Origin: a virus
Direction: 5' to 3' (one strand)
IMG/VR virus record: IMGVR_UViG_3300043435_000395
Span: 1 to 26,473 of that record
Length of the DNA stretch: 26,473 bases
Both the position numbers and the translations under genes were made by a program. Positions 1 to 6,426 of the stretch are shown here, one piece after another (the first letter of the stretch is position 1; every line of letters starts with the position of its first letter). Under the pieces are notes generated by a model that saw nothing but the letters and a program-made list of their open reading frames with translations, did no database searches and was not told the origin of the DNA.

Positions 1-351
1 CTCTGTAGCGCTGTCTCTATTGACACGTAGAACGGTTTGCTGGTGTTCGTCACCGTTTGAAAGTAGGTTATCATATTCTTTTTTAAATTCGTTAATCACC
101 GACAAATAGGCAAGGTTTCCCTTGATCTCCATACCATTGTAATCATAGGTCTCAGACATCATCTTCTCATGTGTCTTGATTCCATGAATGACCAATGAAT
201 GTCTCCTATTGAACAACCTACCGATCTCTTGAAGCGTCATGTTTTCTCGAAGTATACTGAACAAATAGTTGCGCTTGTATACCAAGTCAATGCGCTGACT
301 AGGGCCATCTAGGCCGTCTCTTTCAATCCATTCTTTTATTTTATCTAGCAT
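1..351 (-). CDS. DnaA domain IV-like DNA-binding protein (3' end outside window)
   Basis: The reading frame starts at an ATG at 351 and stays open to the window edge (117 codons seen). Residues 38-64 resemble the helix-turn-helix of DnaA domain IV: 'LQEIGRLFNRRHSLVIHG' fits the family pattern of an EIG.xF.R.H.xV..(A/G) signature helix that reads DnaA boxes. No AAA+ ATPase part precedes it, so this is a stand-alone domain-IV-like protein rather than a full DnaA. A role in origin recognition, or as a repressor of DnaA-type sites, is inference. It is the last visible gene of the leftward operon, 2 bases after the 21-codon membrane gene. Confidence 0.62.
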   Translation of the reverse strand, partial: MLDKIKEWIERDGLDGPSQRIDLVYKRNYLFSILRENMTLQEIGRLFNRRHSLVIHGIKTHEKMMSETYDYNGMEIKGNLAYLSVINEFKKEYDNLLSNGDEHQQTVLRVNRDSATE

Positions 352-353
352 AC

Positions 354-419
354 TTAAAATATTAAATAACCTATTGCTATTCCTGATAGTAATAATAGGA
401 TTCGTTCGTAGTTTTTCAT
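354..419 (-). CDS. 21-residue single-span membrane peptide
   Basis: This tiny frame (MKNYERILLLLSGIAIGYLIF) overlaps the stop of the preceding gene in an ATGA arrangement and ends 2 bases before the next gene. Charged residues at positions 2-6 are followed by about 15 hydrophobic residues, which would make one transmembrane segment. I recognise no family. The exact fit between its neighbours is the main support, because a frame this short could occur by chance. Confidence 0.4.
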   Translation of the reverse strand: MKNYERILLLLSGIAIGYLIF

Positions 420-523
420 TTTGTAATAAAATGAATGATTAGTGATATTGATATTACGCCTACCAGTATCATTGTGCCAATAGCAGCCATTTCTTCTCTG
501 CGGTCGTCTTTGTTTAGTTTCAT
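416..523 (-). CDS. 35-residue small membrane protein
   Basis: The product has a charged N-terminus (KLNKDDRREE) and a hydrophobic stretch at about residues 13-33, so one membrane span with an N-in orientation is likely. It starts 12 bases after the stop of the MazG-like gene and overlaps the next small gene by ATGA, which suggests translational coupling. Two consecutive tiny membrane proteins could be lysis-related or host-modulating, but nothing in the sequence decides this. Confidence 0.5.
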   Translation of the reverse strand: MKLNKDDRREEMAAIGTMILVGVISISLIIHFITK

Positions 524-535
524 TGTTCTTGTTGT

Positions 536-874
536 TTAAATGTTAGCCATTAGTCTTGCTGATCCGAAAATATTCATCTTCTCGTTGTGCGTAAGCTCGT
601 CCCACTTTGTTTTGTAAAGCTGCTGCTCAAGCCATTCGAACGCATCGGCATACATCTTCTTCTTCACAATCATCTTTTCAAGATATAGGCTAAGATCAAG
701 AGCTTCCTCCTGAGCATGCGTGAGCCAGTCAACGTCAGACAAGTCCTTTCGGTCCATCGTGACGCCATACTTCTCAATCCCTAGCTTAGACCTCTGCTTA
801 TACTTATTGATTACAGACTCAACAATAGAGTCGCTGACCATCTGTTGGTCAGCCGTAGATGTGGTTGTATACAT
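536..874 (-). CDS. MazG-like phage protein (putative nucleotide pyrophosphohydrolase)
   Basis: The central part (residues about 24-68) carries the pattern seen in phage MazG-like proteins: a Gly-Lys/Glu-Lys-Tyr-Gly segment ('GIEKYGVTMDRKDLSDVDWL') followed by a helix with clustered acids, 'HAQEEALDLSLYLEKMI'. In the family, EExxD helices bind Mg2+ and hydrolyse (d)NTPs, often cleaning nucleotide pools during infection. The second EXXD helix of full MazG domains is not obvious, so catalysis is uncertain. It lies downstream of a terminator hairpin that ends the HNH gene, and upstream of two tiny membrane genes. Confidence 0.5.
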   Translation of the reverse strand: MYTTTSTADQQMVSDSIVESVINKYKQRSKLGIEKYGVTMDRKDLSDVDWLTHAQEEALDLSLYLEKMIVKKKMYADAFEWLEQQLYKTKWDELTHNEKMNIFGSARLMANI

Positions 875-886
875 AATTAAATTAGA

Positions 887-917
887 TTAAAAATGGGTGC
901 ACTAGGATACACCCATT
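887..917 (-). terminator. Intrinsic terminator for the HNH gene (leftward)
   Basis: AATGGGTG (892-899) and CACCCATT (910-917) form an 8-bp stem with a 10-base loop. Read leftward, the stem runs into a T tract. It sits 40 bases past the HNH stop codon. The loop contains CTAGGA, which is complementary to the loop of a second small hairpin at 934-947. Confidence 0.65.
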
Positions 918-956
918 AAACCAAAACAACAAACCTGTCCTAGCAGGCGCTATACT

Positions 957-1472
957 TTAATCTTCAAAGTTTTTGATACAATAATTTATAAAATCTAAAT
1001 GCTTTTCTTTAGAGTCTAGCAATTCATTAGTATCAAATCTTCTATACATCATTCTCTCTTGATCGTATACTATAAACCTATGTGCTTTTAAATGGTCTTT
1101 AGCTGAAATATCTATCACATCTTTTGCATGCTCATAATTATATGACCAGTGGTGATTATGCCCAAGTAGTGATTTTATTCTTTGAGATGCATTTCTGGCT
1201 AAATATTTTTCAGGATATTTATCCTTGTAGTTTTTTTGATAGTGTTGTTTTTTTGGACTAACTACACCGGTATAAAATTTCCTGTATTTTAACCTGCCTC
1301 TTTTTCTCTCACTATTGATCCAGTCAATATCTTTTGATTTATTAGAATAATTATCTAAACTATCTTTTCTAGCGCACTCCTTGCACTTATTTAAGTGACC
1401 ATCCCCCATCTGCTTATGCTTGTAAAAGTCAGATAGGGGCTTGGTTACTTTACATTTAAAACATTCTTTCAT
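957..1472 (-). CDS. HNH homing-type endonuclease
   Basis: The N-terminus has a zinc-ribbon pair C4-x2-C7 ... C30-x2-C33, the arrangement that precedes the HNH fold in many free-standing phage homing endonucleases. Further on, '[17 protein letters not shown]' (residues 104-120) followed by H127 and H131 in 'DHLKAHRF' fits a His-rich, divergent HNH beta-beta-alpha metal site. Such proteins nick or cut DNA and spread their own gene. The gene is more A+T-rich than its neighbours and has its own TATATTTG promoter and its own terminator, so it looks like an autonomous insert in the operon between DUF3127 and the MazG-like gene. Catalytic residues are assigned by eye only. Confidence 0.72.
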   Translation of the reverse strand: MKECFKCKVTKPLSDFYKHKQMGDGHLNKCKECARKDSLDNYSNKSKDIDWINSERKRGRLKYRKFYTGVVSPKKQHYQKNYKDKYPEKYLARNASQRIKSLLGHNHHWSYNYEHAKDVIDISAKDHLKAHRFIVYDQERMMYRRFDTNELLDSKEKHLDFINYCIKNFED

Positions 1473-1476
1473 AATA

Positions 1477-1484
1477 CAAATATA
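1477..1484 (-). promoter_or_regulatory. Bacteroidota-type -7 box for the HNH gene
   Basis: Read leftward the bases are TATATTTG, a perfect match to TAnnTTTG. Only 4 bases separate the box from the HNH start codon at 1472, so the transcript would begin at or very near the ATG (leaderless or nearly so). No clear TTG element is seen upstream. Confidence 0.6.
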
Positions 1485-1535
1485 TGCATTTTCTAGAATA
1501 TTATTTTAGTTTTTCTAAACGAGATACTATAACTC

Positions 1536-1889
1536 TTAATTAAAAGGTAGGTCATCCTGGTCGTCAGTGTGACCTGATCCTGGTGTGCTAGGCGCTGGAA
1601 CGAATGCCGGTTTCTCAGCAGTAACAGCGAACCCCTCAATAGTTGAGAAGAACTTCACCTGACCCTGTGGACTAGTCCACTCACGCCCCTTTAAACTGAA
1701 CGACACCTCGACCTCTTGGCCTTCAGCAATGCTCTCCAATAAGTCACACTTGTCGTTAACAAATGTGAATGGAATGTACTGCGGATACTGGTCAGCACCA
1801 TCGGTTAATACTAGCTCACGCTTACGAAATTTGTCGGAGATGGTCTCCACATTGCCCACCTTGTAGGCAATTCCTTTGAATTTAAACAT
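1536..1889 (-). CDS. DUF3127 single-stranded DNA-binding protein (OB fold)
   Basis: The sequence matches the DUF3127 family well: 'SDKFRKRELVL' (18-28), 'YPQYIPFTFVNDKCDLL' (35-51) and 'VSFSLKGREW' (62-71) are its hallmarks, followed by 'GQVKFFSTIEGF'. The C-terminus 'DDQDDLPFN' copies the acidic tip of SSB proteins, which binds partner replication and repair enzymes. The expected role is to coat ssDNA during phage replication and recombination. It lies downstream of the exonuclease genes, separated by one small membrane-protein gene, and probably shares the promoter at 3415-3446. Length (117 residues) is usual for the family. Confidence 0.85.
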   Translation of the reverse strand: MFKFKGIAYKVGNVETISDKFRKRELVLTDGADQYPQYIPFTFVNDKCDLLESIAEGQEVEVSFSLKGREWTSPQGQVKFFSTIEGFAVTAEKPAFVPAPSTPGSGHTDDQDDLPFN

Positions 1890-1898
1890 ATATATTAA

Positions 1899-2159
1899 TT
1901 AAAAGATTACTAAAATAATTGTGACAATACATATTATTGCCACTGCAATACCTAAGACATAGTTTTCAGCATTGTCTTCTACCGCCTCTAAAAAATAGAC
2001 ATGGTCCTGGATTACCTCAACCTCATCTGCATAGAAGTATAACTCATCAGTACCTACATTAACTAGGTAACCGTAGTTATGTCGCTTGGCCTCATAGATC
2101 TTACCGACCTCATCATGACGTAAGCCATAGCCTCCATCTGTTAACAACCGGACTCTCAT
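1899..2159 (-). CDS. Small protein with C-terminal membrane anchor, unknown function
   Basis: Residues 1-48 look like a small beta-rich (SH3-like) domain ('RVRLLTDGGYGLRHDEVGKI', then 'YLVNVGTDELYFYADEVEVI'). Residues about 66-86 are a single hydrophobic C-terminal anchor (AVAIICIVTIILVIF). Its start overlaps the stop of the exonuclease gene by ATGA, so it is probably translated by coupling. I do not recognise a family. A membrane-attached accessory to the recombination cluster is possible but unsupported. Confidence 0.6.
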   Translation of the reverse strand: MRVRLLTDGGYGLRHDEVGKIYEAKRHNYGYLVNVGTDELYFYADEVEVIQDHVYFLEAVEDNAENYVLGIAVAIICIVTIILVIF

Positions 2160-2941
2160 AGGTTCTTGGTTTTTAATATGCTGATATACTCATTGGCATA
2201 ATCATCAGCCACTTTCAGCCAACTCTCGATCGTTGCGATGTTGTCGTCAGTGAGGGTGACTCTCACAATTGTCGCACGCATGTTGTCATCGACATCATCC
2301 ATGTAGTGCAGCGTCGGTTCGTCCCATTCACCCAACAATTCCTCAGGTGTGTTGCACAGCATGTATGCCACCTCACCATCACGCCAATCAAGCCCGGTCA
2401 TTTGACGTAGCATCCATAGGTATGCCTTCACCTGCCAGTCATACCCTGACTCCTTAACCTTCTTAGCGGCCTTCTCCTCAGTCTTTGGGAACGTCTTTTT
2501 TGTGTATGATGACTTTATGTCAAGCACCTTGAGCCTGTCAGCGTCAACGACGTCAGGATGTCCATGCATGAGCGGTGTGCTGAGGTATGCGTACTTGTCA
2601 CCGTCAGACAACTTGTTGTAGTTGGTGAAAAAGATGCGGTTGTATAGCTCAATAGCCTCGTCCTCAACAGCAGTGCCCTTGTCAGTCTCCTTGCTCCAGA
2701 AGTGATCCTTGTACTGGTATATCTTCTCGTCAATGATCTCCTCGATCAACGTCTTGGCACCTTGACTTAGCTCAGGGTTGGCATCGCGCTTGGCAATCAG
2801 CTCATCACGCTTTGCCGCCTGTAGTTCAGTCAACTTTATCTTGGCTAGTAGACCATCAAGGGTTGCTTGTTGATTAGGCGTCAGACCTGGTGTGCCACTA
2901 TTAAATAGCGGTGCACACTTACTTGCCCGTAACTTCAGCAT
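2156..2941 (-). CDS. YqaJ/RecB-like PD-(D/E)XK exonuclease
   Basis: The PD-(D/E)XK nuclease core is visible in order: a helix with the first acid, 'GTAVEDEAIELY' (89-100); 'HGHPDVVDADRLKVLDIKSS' (126-145), giving G-x-PD with D130 and the D141-x-K143 metal/catalytic pair; and 'YDWQVKAYLWML' (167-178), the Q-x3-Y motif of YqaJ, lambda-exonuclease and Cas4-like enzymes. The 261-residue length is typical. Such enzymes resect DNA ends to prime strand annealing. Immediately upstream and overlapping by 23 bases is a conserved partner gene, and the DUF3127 ssDNA-binding gene is close downstream, which together make a recombination module. Confidence 0.8.
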   Translation of the reverse strand: MLKLRASKCAPLFNSGTPGLTPNQQATLDGLLAKIKLTELQAAKRDELIAKRDANPELSQGAKTLIEEIIDEKIYQYKDHFWSKETDKGTAVEDEAIELYNRIFFTNYNKLSDGDKYAYLSTPLMHGHPDVVDADRLKVLDIKSSYTKKTFPKTEEKAAKKVKESGYDWQVKAYLWMLRQMTGLDWRDGEVAYMLCNTPEELLGEWDEPTLHYMDDVDDNMRATIVRVTLTDDNIATIESWLKVADDYANEYISILKTKNL

Positions 2942-3398
2942 GTTGCTCAGATGTTAGATTAAAGTCATTGATTAACTTCTCAGCCGTGGTTTTGCCATCA
3001 GCAATGGCCTGCAAGGCCTTAGCAAATCGCTCAGGTGCGATGCTTGGCTTCTCCTTCTTAGGTAACGGACGTGTGCTGAAACGCAGCGCATCAGTCATTC
3101 CTTGTGGACTCTTGACCTTCTCAACACCAAGGACAATCTCTTTGCCGATGTATTCGTTGAAATCAAAGGACCCGAAATAAACTTCGAGACGCTTGAAGTT
3201 CGTCCGGTTGGCAACCATGCTCTTCTGAAATTCTTTGAGCTTGATGAACACCTTGTCTTCTTTACCCATCTCTCCGACCATTACGTCCTGATAGACCTTC
3301 TCAATTGTGACGACTTTTGGCTCGTACTTACCATTGACCTCTAAGTCCCAACTCCCTAGGTACTTGTTGTCCTTCATTAAATTTCTCCAGTGCGACAT
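2919..3398 (-). CDS. Conserved phage recombination-module protein (exonuclease partner)
   Basis: The N-terminal pattern 'SHWRNLMKDNKYLGSWDLE' followed by 'VVTIEKVYQDVM' recurs in my memory of phage proteins encoded next to YqaJ-like exonucleases. The middle has 'FIKLKEFQKSMVANRTNFKRL' and the C-terminus (about 115-159) is a charged helical tail. A role in binding or annealing ssDNA is inferred from position only. It is the first gene of the recombination module, 16 bases downstream of a good promoter, and its end overlaps the exonuclease start by 23 bases. Confidence 0.62.
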   Translation of the reverse strand: MSHWRNLMKDNKYLGSWDLEVNGKYEPKVVTIEKVYQDVMVGEMGKEDKVFIKLKEFQKSMVANRTNFKRLEVYFGSFDFNEYIGKEIVLGVEKVKSPQGMTDALRFSTRPLPKKEKPSIAPERFAKALQAIADGKTTAEKLINDFNLTSEQHAEVTGK

Positions 3399-3414
3399 GT
3401 AAATTAAGTTTTAA

Positions 3415-3446
3415 CAAAATTAATATATTTCTTTCTTTATTCCAAA
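3415..3446 (-). promoter_or_regulatory. Bacteroidota-type promoter for the recombination module
   Basis: Read leftward: TTTG (3446-3443), a 20-base spacer, then TAATTTTG (3422-3415), matching the TTTG-N19-21-TAnnTTTG consensus. The start codon at 3398 lies 16 bases downstream. It would drive the 3398-to-1536 gene set independently of the long operon. Confidence 0.7.
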
Positions 3447-3453
3447 TAAATTG

Positions 3454-3930
3454 TCAACTTTTTTTATACTCAAGGACGGCATATTCTTCCTCAAATTCAG
3501 TTGTTACGTCAGTTATGTACCTGAACCATATGACATAGCCAGCCTTTGTTCTTGCCACGTAGACGATGTAGACTTGGTCAGGTGCGCTTGACCGGTGGAA
3601 GTAATTGAACAATGGTGTGTCGATGTCCTTGCGGTTGACATTTAAGCTGTGCATCTTGGCTCCATTGTATTCAAGGGTGTTGAGAGCGATGCTTAGCGCT
3701 GTGTTCATGTCGTGGGCAGTGGTGTAGAAGTTGCCAGAGCTTAAGACCTCGTAGTCTGGGCGGTCTGGTTTCCATTGGGCACTGATTACTAATGCTAACG
3801 TCATCATACCAAGGCAGAACATTGCAACGACCATAGGTATGCCAATGGCAGCCCTGATGATGTCGTTCTTAATTCGTGCAACAAGGCCCATCCCGAGCAT
3901 TGTTGCGATAAATAAAATGAAATAAGTCAT
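3454..3930 (-). CDS. Membrane protein with two N-terminal spans, unknown function
   Basis: Residues about 1-17 and 28-51 are hydrophobic and separated by a short basic loop ('ARIKNDIIR'), so two membrane spans are likely. The remaining 105 residues are soluble and include a patch 'YFHRSSAPDQVYIVYVARTK' that looks beta-stranded. I recognise no family. It follows the previous gene with a 1-base gap and closes the leftward sub-operon that begins with the methyltransferase block. The 55 bases beyond it hold the promoter of the recombination module. Confidence 0.6.
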   Translation of the reverse strand: MTYFILFIATMLGMGLVARIKNDIIRAAIGIPMVVAMFCLGMMTLALVISAQWKPDRPDYEVLSSGNFYTTAHDMNTALSIALNTLEYNGAKMHSLNVNRKDIDTPLFNYFHRSSAPDQVYIVYVARTKAGYVIWFRYITDVTTEFEEEYAVLEYKKS

Positions 3931-3931
3931 A

Positions 3932-4120
3932 TTAGTTTGGATTTATTTTGTTAATACTGATCTGTACAACATCCTTGGTTATGTCGGTGATGATCTGATT
4001 ACTGACAATTAGACCAAGTGATAGGGCTGTCATTGGATTGGTAGCGAATAACTTTAGTGACTTGCCGTTGTCATAGGTTACGATGTACCGCTTTAAGGTT
4101 GGCGACATAGATGATTTCAT
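3932..4120 (-). CDS. Small hypothetical protein (62 residues)
   Basis: The product is basic at the start, then 'YIVTYDNGKSLKLFATNPMTALSLGL' and 'IITDITKDVVQISI', a beta-alpha-beta-like pattern. Its start overlaps the end of the upstream gene by 50 bases in another frame; the next in-frame ATG, four codons later, would give a 58-residue product. The upstream neighbour has a similar layout ('VTIEAYNVKEAINKSKI'), so the two may be diverged tandem copies. No family recognised. Confidence 0.5.
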   Translation of the reverse strand: MKSSMSPTLKRYIVTYDNGKSLKLFATNPMTALSLGLIVSNQIITDITKDVVQISINKINPN

Positions 4121-4238
4121 GTTCAGGTATTTTAGATTTATTGATTGCCTCTTTAACGTTATATGCCTCGATGGTTACACCTGAGCAGAGGATTGGACTC
4201 AGGTGATAGCATATGTGGTACTTACTGTAATTCATCAT
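4071..4238 (-). CDS. Small hypothetical protein (55 residues)
   Basis: The frame begins with two consecutive ATG codons (4238 and 4235). The first overlaps the upstream stop by ATGA, which favours it. The product contains 'YHICYHLSPILCSGVTIEAY' and 'NVKEAINKSKIPEHEIIYVA'. It overlaps the following 62-residue gene by 50 bases, which is long for this genome but plausible given the tight packing. Function unknown. Confidence 0.5.
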   Translation of the reverse strand: MMNYSKYHICYHLSPILCSGVTIEAYNVKEAINKSKIPEHEIIYVANLKAVHRNL

Positions 4239-4360
4239 AACTTTATAGATATTCCGTGTAATAAAAAATGGATGAGTATCTCCCTGTCATCCAAACTCAG
4301 GGCAATAGACAGGCCGATAGTCCTACCGGCCGGCCAACTTTCAGTTATTCTTATTTTCAT
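4235..4360 (-). CDS. Small hypothetical protein (41 residues)
   Basis: An ATGA overlap joins it to the stop of the methyltransferase gene, and another ATGA overlap joins it to the next small gene. The product ('MKIRITESWPAGRTIGLSIA...') has no motif I know. Two exact coupling overlaps are the evidence that it is real. Confidence 0.48.
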   Translation of the reverse strand: MKIRITESWPAGRTIGLSIALSLDDREILIHFLLHGISIKL

Positions 4361-5181
4361 AGGTTCTTGAATATATGTGTGATTACTGATACGGTCCAAG
4401 AGTTACCTAGGGCCTTGTATCTTTGAGTATTGCTTACACCCTCGGTGAAGTGATCAGGAAACGTCTGCAATCGCTCGCACTCTACTGGTGTAAGCTTGCG
4501 GAAGTTCTTTGGGTCTACAGCTACCATGCTACGTTGCTTGCGCTCTATGCTGTTCCACGCCACAGCGCCATCATAACGTGCCGTGAGGCAGTATGCCTTG
4601 CCGTCAGACGTCACCATCCGCTCGTCAATTGGGTTAACTAAATCGCTATTGGTTTCTAATATGTCACGCAAGATTATGCCCTGATCATCGGGTTGAGTCA
4701 CGTTTGGAATGTTTGTCCAGTATAATCGGTAGCGGTTCTGAGCTGAAACAAGCGAGCTGTTGATTGCAATGGGCTCCACTCCCATGTATCTCGTTATCAC
4801 CGCCTGGCTTTCCTTCTTCATGCGCACATTCTCTAGCAAGAATCGCATCTTTGGGTTGTGGTCGGCTACGTGATGGCAGATGTCAACGAACACAAAGAAT
4901 AAGGCCGACCTTGGGTCGTCAAAGTTCAACTGCTTACCAGCAAAGCTGAACCCCTGACATGGACTGCCCCCCATCACTAGGTCAATCTCCGCCCATGGGA
5001 TGTCCCACTCTCTCCAATTGTTCACGTCACCAAGTTGGATGGTGTTCGGGAAGTTGCGTTGGGTTAGTTGGATTGCATACTTGTCAACCTCACTTGCGAA
5101 GTATTGGTCGACTGTTTGGTTTGCTTGTTTTAATGCAAGCTGACCGGCACTGATGCCGTCGAATAAGCTTAATACTTTCAT
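4357..5181 (-). CDS. C5-cytosine DNA methyltransferase (orphan)
   Basis: All main motifs of m5C methyltransferases are visible: motif I 'LFDGISAGQLAL' (6-17, SAM binding), motif IV 'GGSPCQGFSFAG' with catalytic C75, motif VI 'LLENV' with the Glu at 117, motif VIII 'QNRYRLYW' (148-155), then a short target-recognition region (about 165-225), 'RKLTPVECERLQTFP' (motif IX) and 'ALGNSWTVSVITHIF' (motif X). It transfers a methyl group from SAM to cytosine C5. No restriction enzyme lies nearby, so a role in shielding phage DNA from host restriction is likely. It overlaps both neighbours by ATGA. The 274-residue length is short for the family but complete. Confidence 0.9.
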   Translation of the reverse strand: MKVLSLFDGISAGQLALKQANQTVDQYFASEVDKYAIQLTQRNFPNTIQLGDVNNWREWDIPWAEIDLVMGGSPCQGFSFAGKQLNFDDPRSALFFVFVDICHHVADHNPKMRFLLENVRMKKESQAVITRYMGVEPIAINSSLVSAQNRYRLYWTNIPNVTQPDDQGIILRDILETNSDLVNPIDERMVTSDGKAYCLTARYDGAVAWNSIERKQRSMVAVDPKNFRKLTPVECERLQTFPDHFTEGVSNTQRYKALGNSWTVSVITHIFKNL

Positions 5182-5735
5182 TGTTGATTATAATATTTAG
5201 GTGGTACAATAATAAAGTGATTGACACAAAACACGTTTGATGTCTCCAGAGTTACAACTCTGGAAGGTATTTTATTGCGCTTGAGCTCAGCCAATTTTGC
5301 GCTAAGATTTAGCGCAGCATTTGGATACGGGCTGTCGTCCCATGAACCAGTGTCAGGCTCCATGTGAATTGAGTAGATTGGTTTGGCATAGCCTCTCCAA
5401 CCATCCAAGCGGATGTACTCTTGGCTCTCGTCGAAACACATGCCGACATGCGGGGCATCTGGTTGTGGATTGTGATTAACACGCGTCATCTCGCCGTCCC
5501 ATTGGTTGCCGTTTAGGATTGGTTTTTTCTTGTGCATACGTACATATGTATTCGGAAGCATGTTCAACCATTTATTGGTTGTCCTGGTCGGCCATCCTGC
5601 GTTGGTGACATATAGACCATCGGTTTTGTGTTCGGCAATTAAATTGCCAAATAGAAATAATGATCGGCCATCCGTTTGGCCGTTACCTTGTTTTTTCTTT
5701 TTGCCTTCAAGGAAGGATTGGATTACTGCGTTCAT
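5178..5735 (-). CDS. Conserved phage hypothetical protein next to the methyltransferase
   Basis: After a lysine-rich N-terminus (GKKKKQ, residues 11-16) comes 'LFLFGNLIAEHKTDGLYVTN' and 'AGWPTRTTNKWLNML'. This pattern of a glycine turn followed by T-x-TT-x-x-x-LN recurs in phage hypotheticals, as does 'PILNGNQWDGEMTRV'. No catalytic motif is clear. It overlaps the methyltransferase start by ATGA, so the two are probably translated together. Its own start lies inside the end of the preceding decayed HNH gene (29-base overlap). Confidence 0.6.
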   Translation of the reverse strand: MNAVIQSFLEGKKKKQGNGQTDGRSLFLFGNLIAEHKTDGLYVTNAGWPTRTTNKWLNMLPNTYVRMHKKKPILNGNQWDGEMTRVNHNPQPDAPHVGMCFDESQEYIRLDGWRGYAKPIYSIHMEPDTGSWDDSPYPNAALNLSAKLAELKRNKIPSRVVTLETSNVFCVNHFIIVPPKYYNQQ

Positions 5736-5997
5736 GTGGGTATATGTTTAAGAAGTGAAATAATTGCACTAGCTCAGTCTCGCTTTTGGCTGTCTTGAGC
5801 GGAGTGCGGAATTTAAGATACCAATAGGTCCCGAAGTTGTCCCATGTCATTTCATCGGTGAATTGGGATTCGAGATACATGCGGAATTTCTCACGATTCA
5901 GACAAACAAGTTGTCTGATTGTCGAGTTCTTGTTCCATCGGTTTGACTTTATTGAGTCGTTCAATAATTGTCTGTAGCGTAATTTTATTTTTTCCAT
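5707..5997 (-). CDS. Degenerate HNH-fold protein (catalytic pair lost)
   Basis: The segment 'FRMYLESQFTDEMTWDNFGT' (38-57) followed by 'YWYLKFRTPLKTAKSETELV' matches the C-terminal half of a common phage HNH endonuclease domain. In active members the second part reads W-H-x-D-H-x-x-P-L-x-x-A; here the Asp-His pair is replaced by Leu-Lys. The later 'FHFLNIYP' corresponds to the usual H-(Y/F)-x-N-L-x-P. So this is either an inactive nuclease remnant retained as a gene, or a DNA-binding protein derived from one. It is the first gene downstream of the heptamer array, with an intact frame. Confidence 0.6.
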   Translation of the reverse strand: MEKIKLRYRQLLNDSIKSNRWNKNSTIRQLVCLNREKFRMYLESQFTDEMTWDNFGTYWYLKFRTPLKTAKSETELVQLFHFLNIYPHERSNPILP

Positions 5998-6076
5998 CGT
6001 ATAACTTTTAGTGCATTAAAAGTACTACAAATAAATTTTAGTTATGGTGATTTGATGGTAAAAATGGGTAAAATGC

Positions 6077-6369
6077 ATGACGACTTTTGTCAATATATGA
6101 CGACTTTTAGGCCTTTATGACGAAATTATGACGAGTTTTTTTGCTGTATCCCTTATTGTTATTGACTTTATGACGATATGACGACTTTTTACCCTTTATG
6201 TAGAAAAAAAAAAAAAGTAGTATAACTTATAAGTATATAGATATATAGTAGTTTTATTTTCTCCGTATAGGGGTATTTTTTCGTCATTTCGTCATATTTC
6301 AGTGTATCTTGCTGATAATCAGCGAGATATATGAAATAATTTCGTCATAAAGTCGTCATGAGTCGTCAT
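6077..6369. repeat. ATGACGA iterons, 6 direct plus 5 inverted
   Basis: Direct copies are at 6077-6083, 6097-6103, 6117-6123, 6128-6134, 6170-6176 and 6178-6184. Inverted copies are at 6281-6287, 6289-6295, 6342-6348, 6353-6359 and 6363-6369. The spacing of the first two is 20 bases and of the last two 10 bases, close to whole helical turns. All direct copies lie left of the AT core and all inverted copies right of it. Confidence 0.85.
6305..6329. repeat. Long imperfect dyad inside the iteron array
   Basis: TATCTTGCTGAT and ATCAGCGAGATA face each other across one central A, giving 12-base arms with a single T-G mismatch. Outside them ATTTCA (6296-6301) and TGAAAT (6332-6337) add a further offset inverted pair. 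It could be a protein-binding dyad or a hairpin. Confidence 0.75.
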
Positions 6370-6426
6370 GAACGTAGTGTTTATAAGGGTTATAGCGTCA
6401 TACGCCATTGATGATTGTGACATTTT

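Larger units (their letters stand above)
5998..6426. other. Gene-free AT-rich heptamer array: candidate replication origin
   Basis: This is the only gap of more than 300 bases inside the leftward operon. It carries six copies of ATGACGA on the plus strand (6077, 6097, 6117, 6128, 6170, 6178; three extended to ATGACGACTTTT), then a 13-base A tract and a TATA-rich core (about 6204-6260), then five inverted copies TCGTCAT (6281, 6289, 6342, 6353, 6363) and a long dyad at 6305-6329. Iterons, an AT-rich core and a dyad are the usual parts of a replication origin. A transcription-control array is the main alternative. No frame longer than about 20 codons was found in it. Confidence 0.55.

Noticed and set aside
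2269-2457. His/Cys/Pro-rich rightward frame opposite the exonuclease
   Set aside because: It is a shadow of the exonuclease gene on the other strand; its odd composition comes from the codons of that gene.
4357-5181. A restriction-modification system with the methyltransferase
   Set aside because: No neighbouring gene resembles a restriction enzyme; the adjacent 185-residue gene has no nuclease motif that I can see.
6204-6216. A13 run as a terminator U tract
   Set aside because: On the leftward strand it would read as T13, but no stable GC stem lies just upstream; it is better explained as part of the AT-rich core.
6077-6369. CRISPR array for the regularly repeated ATGACGA words
   Set aside because: The repeats are only 7-12 bases, occur in both orientations and have spacers of 1-47 bases; no cas genes are present.
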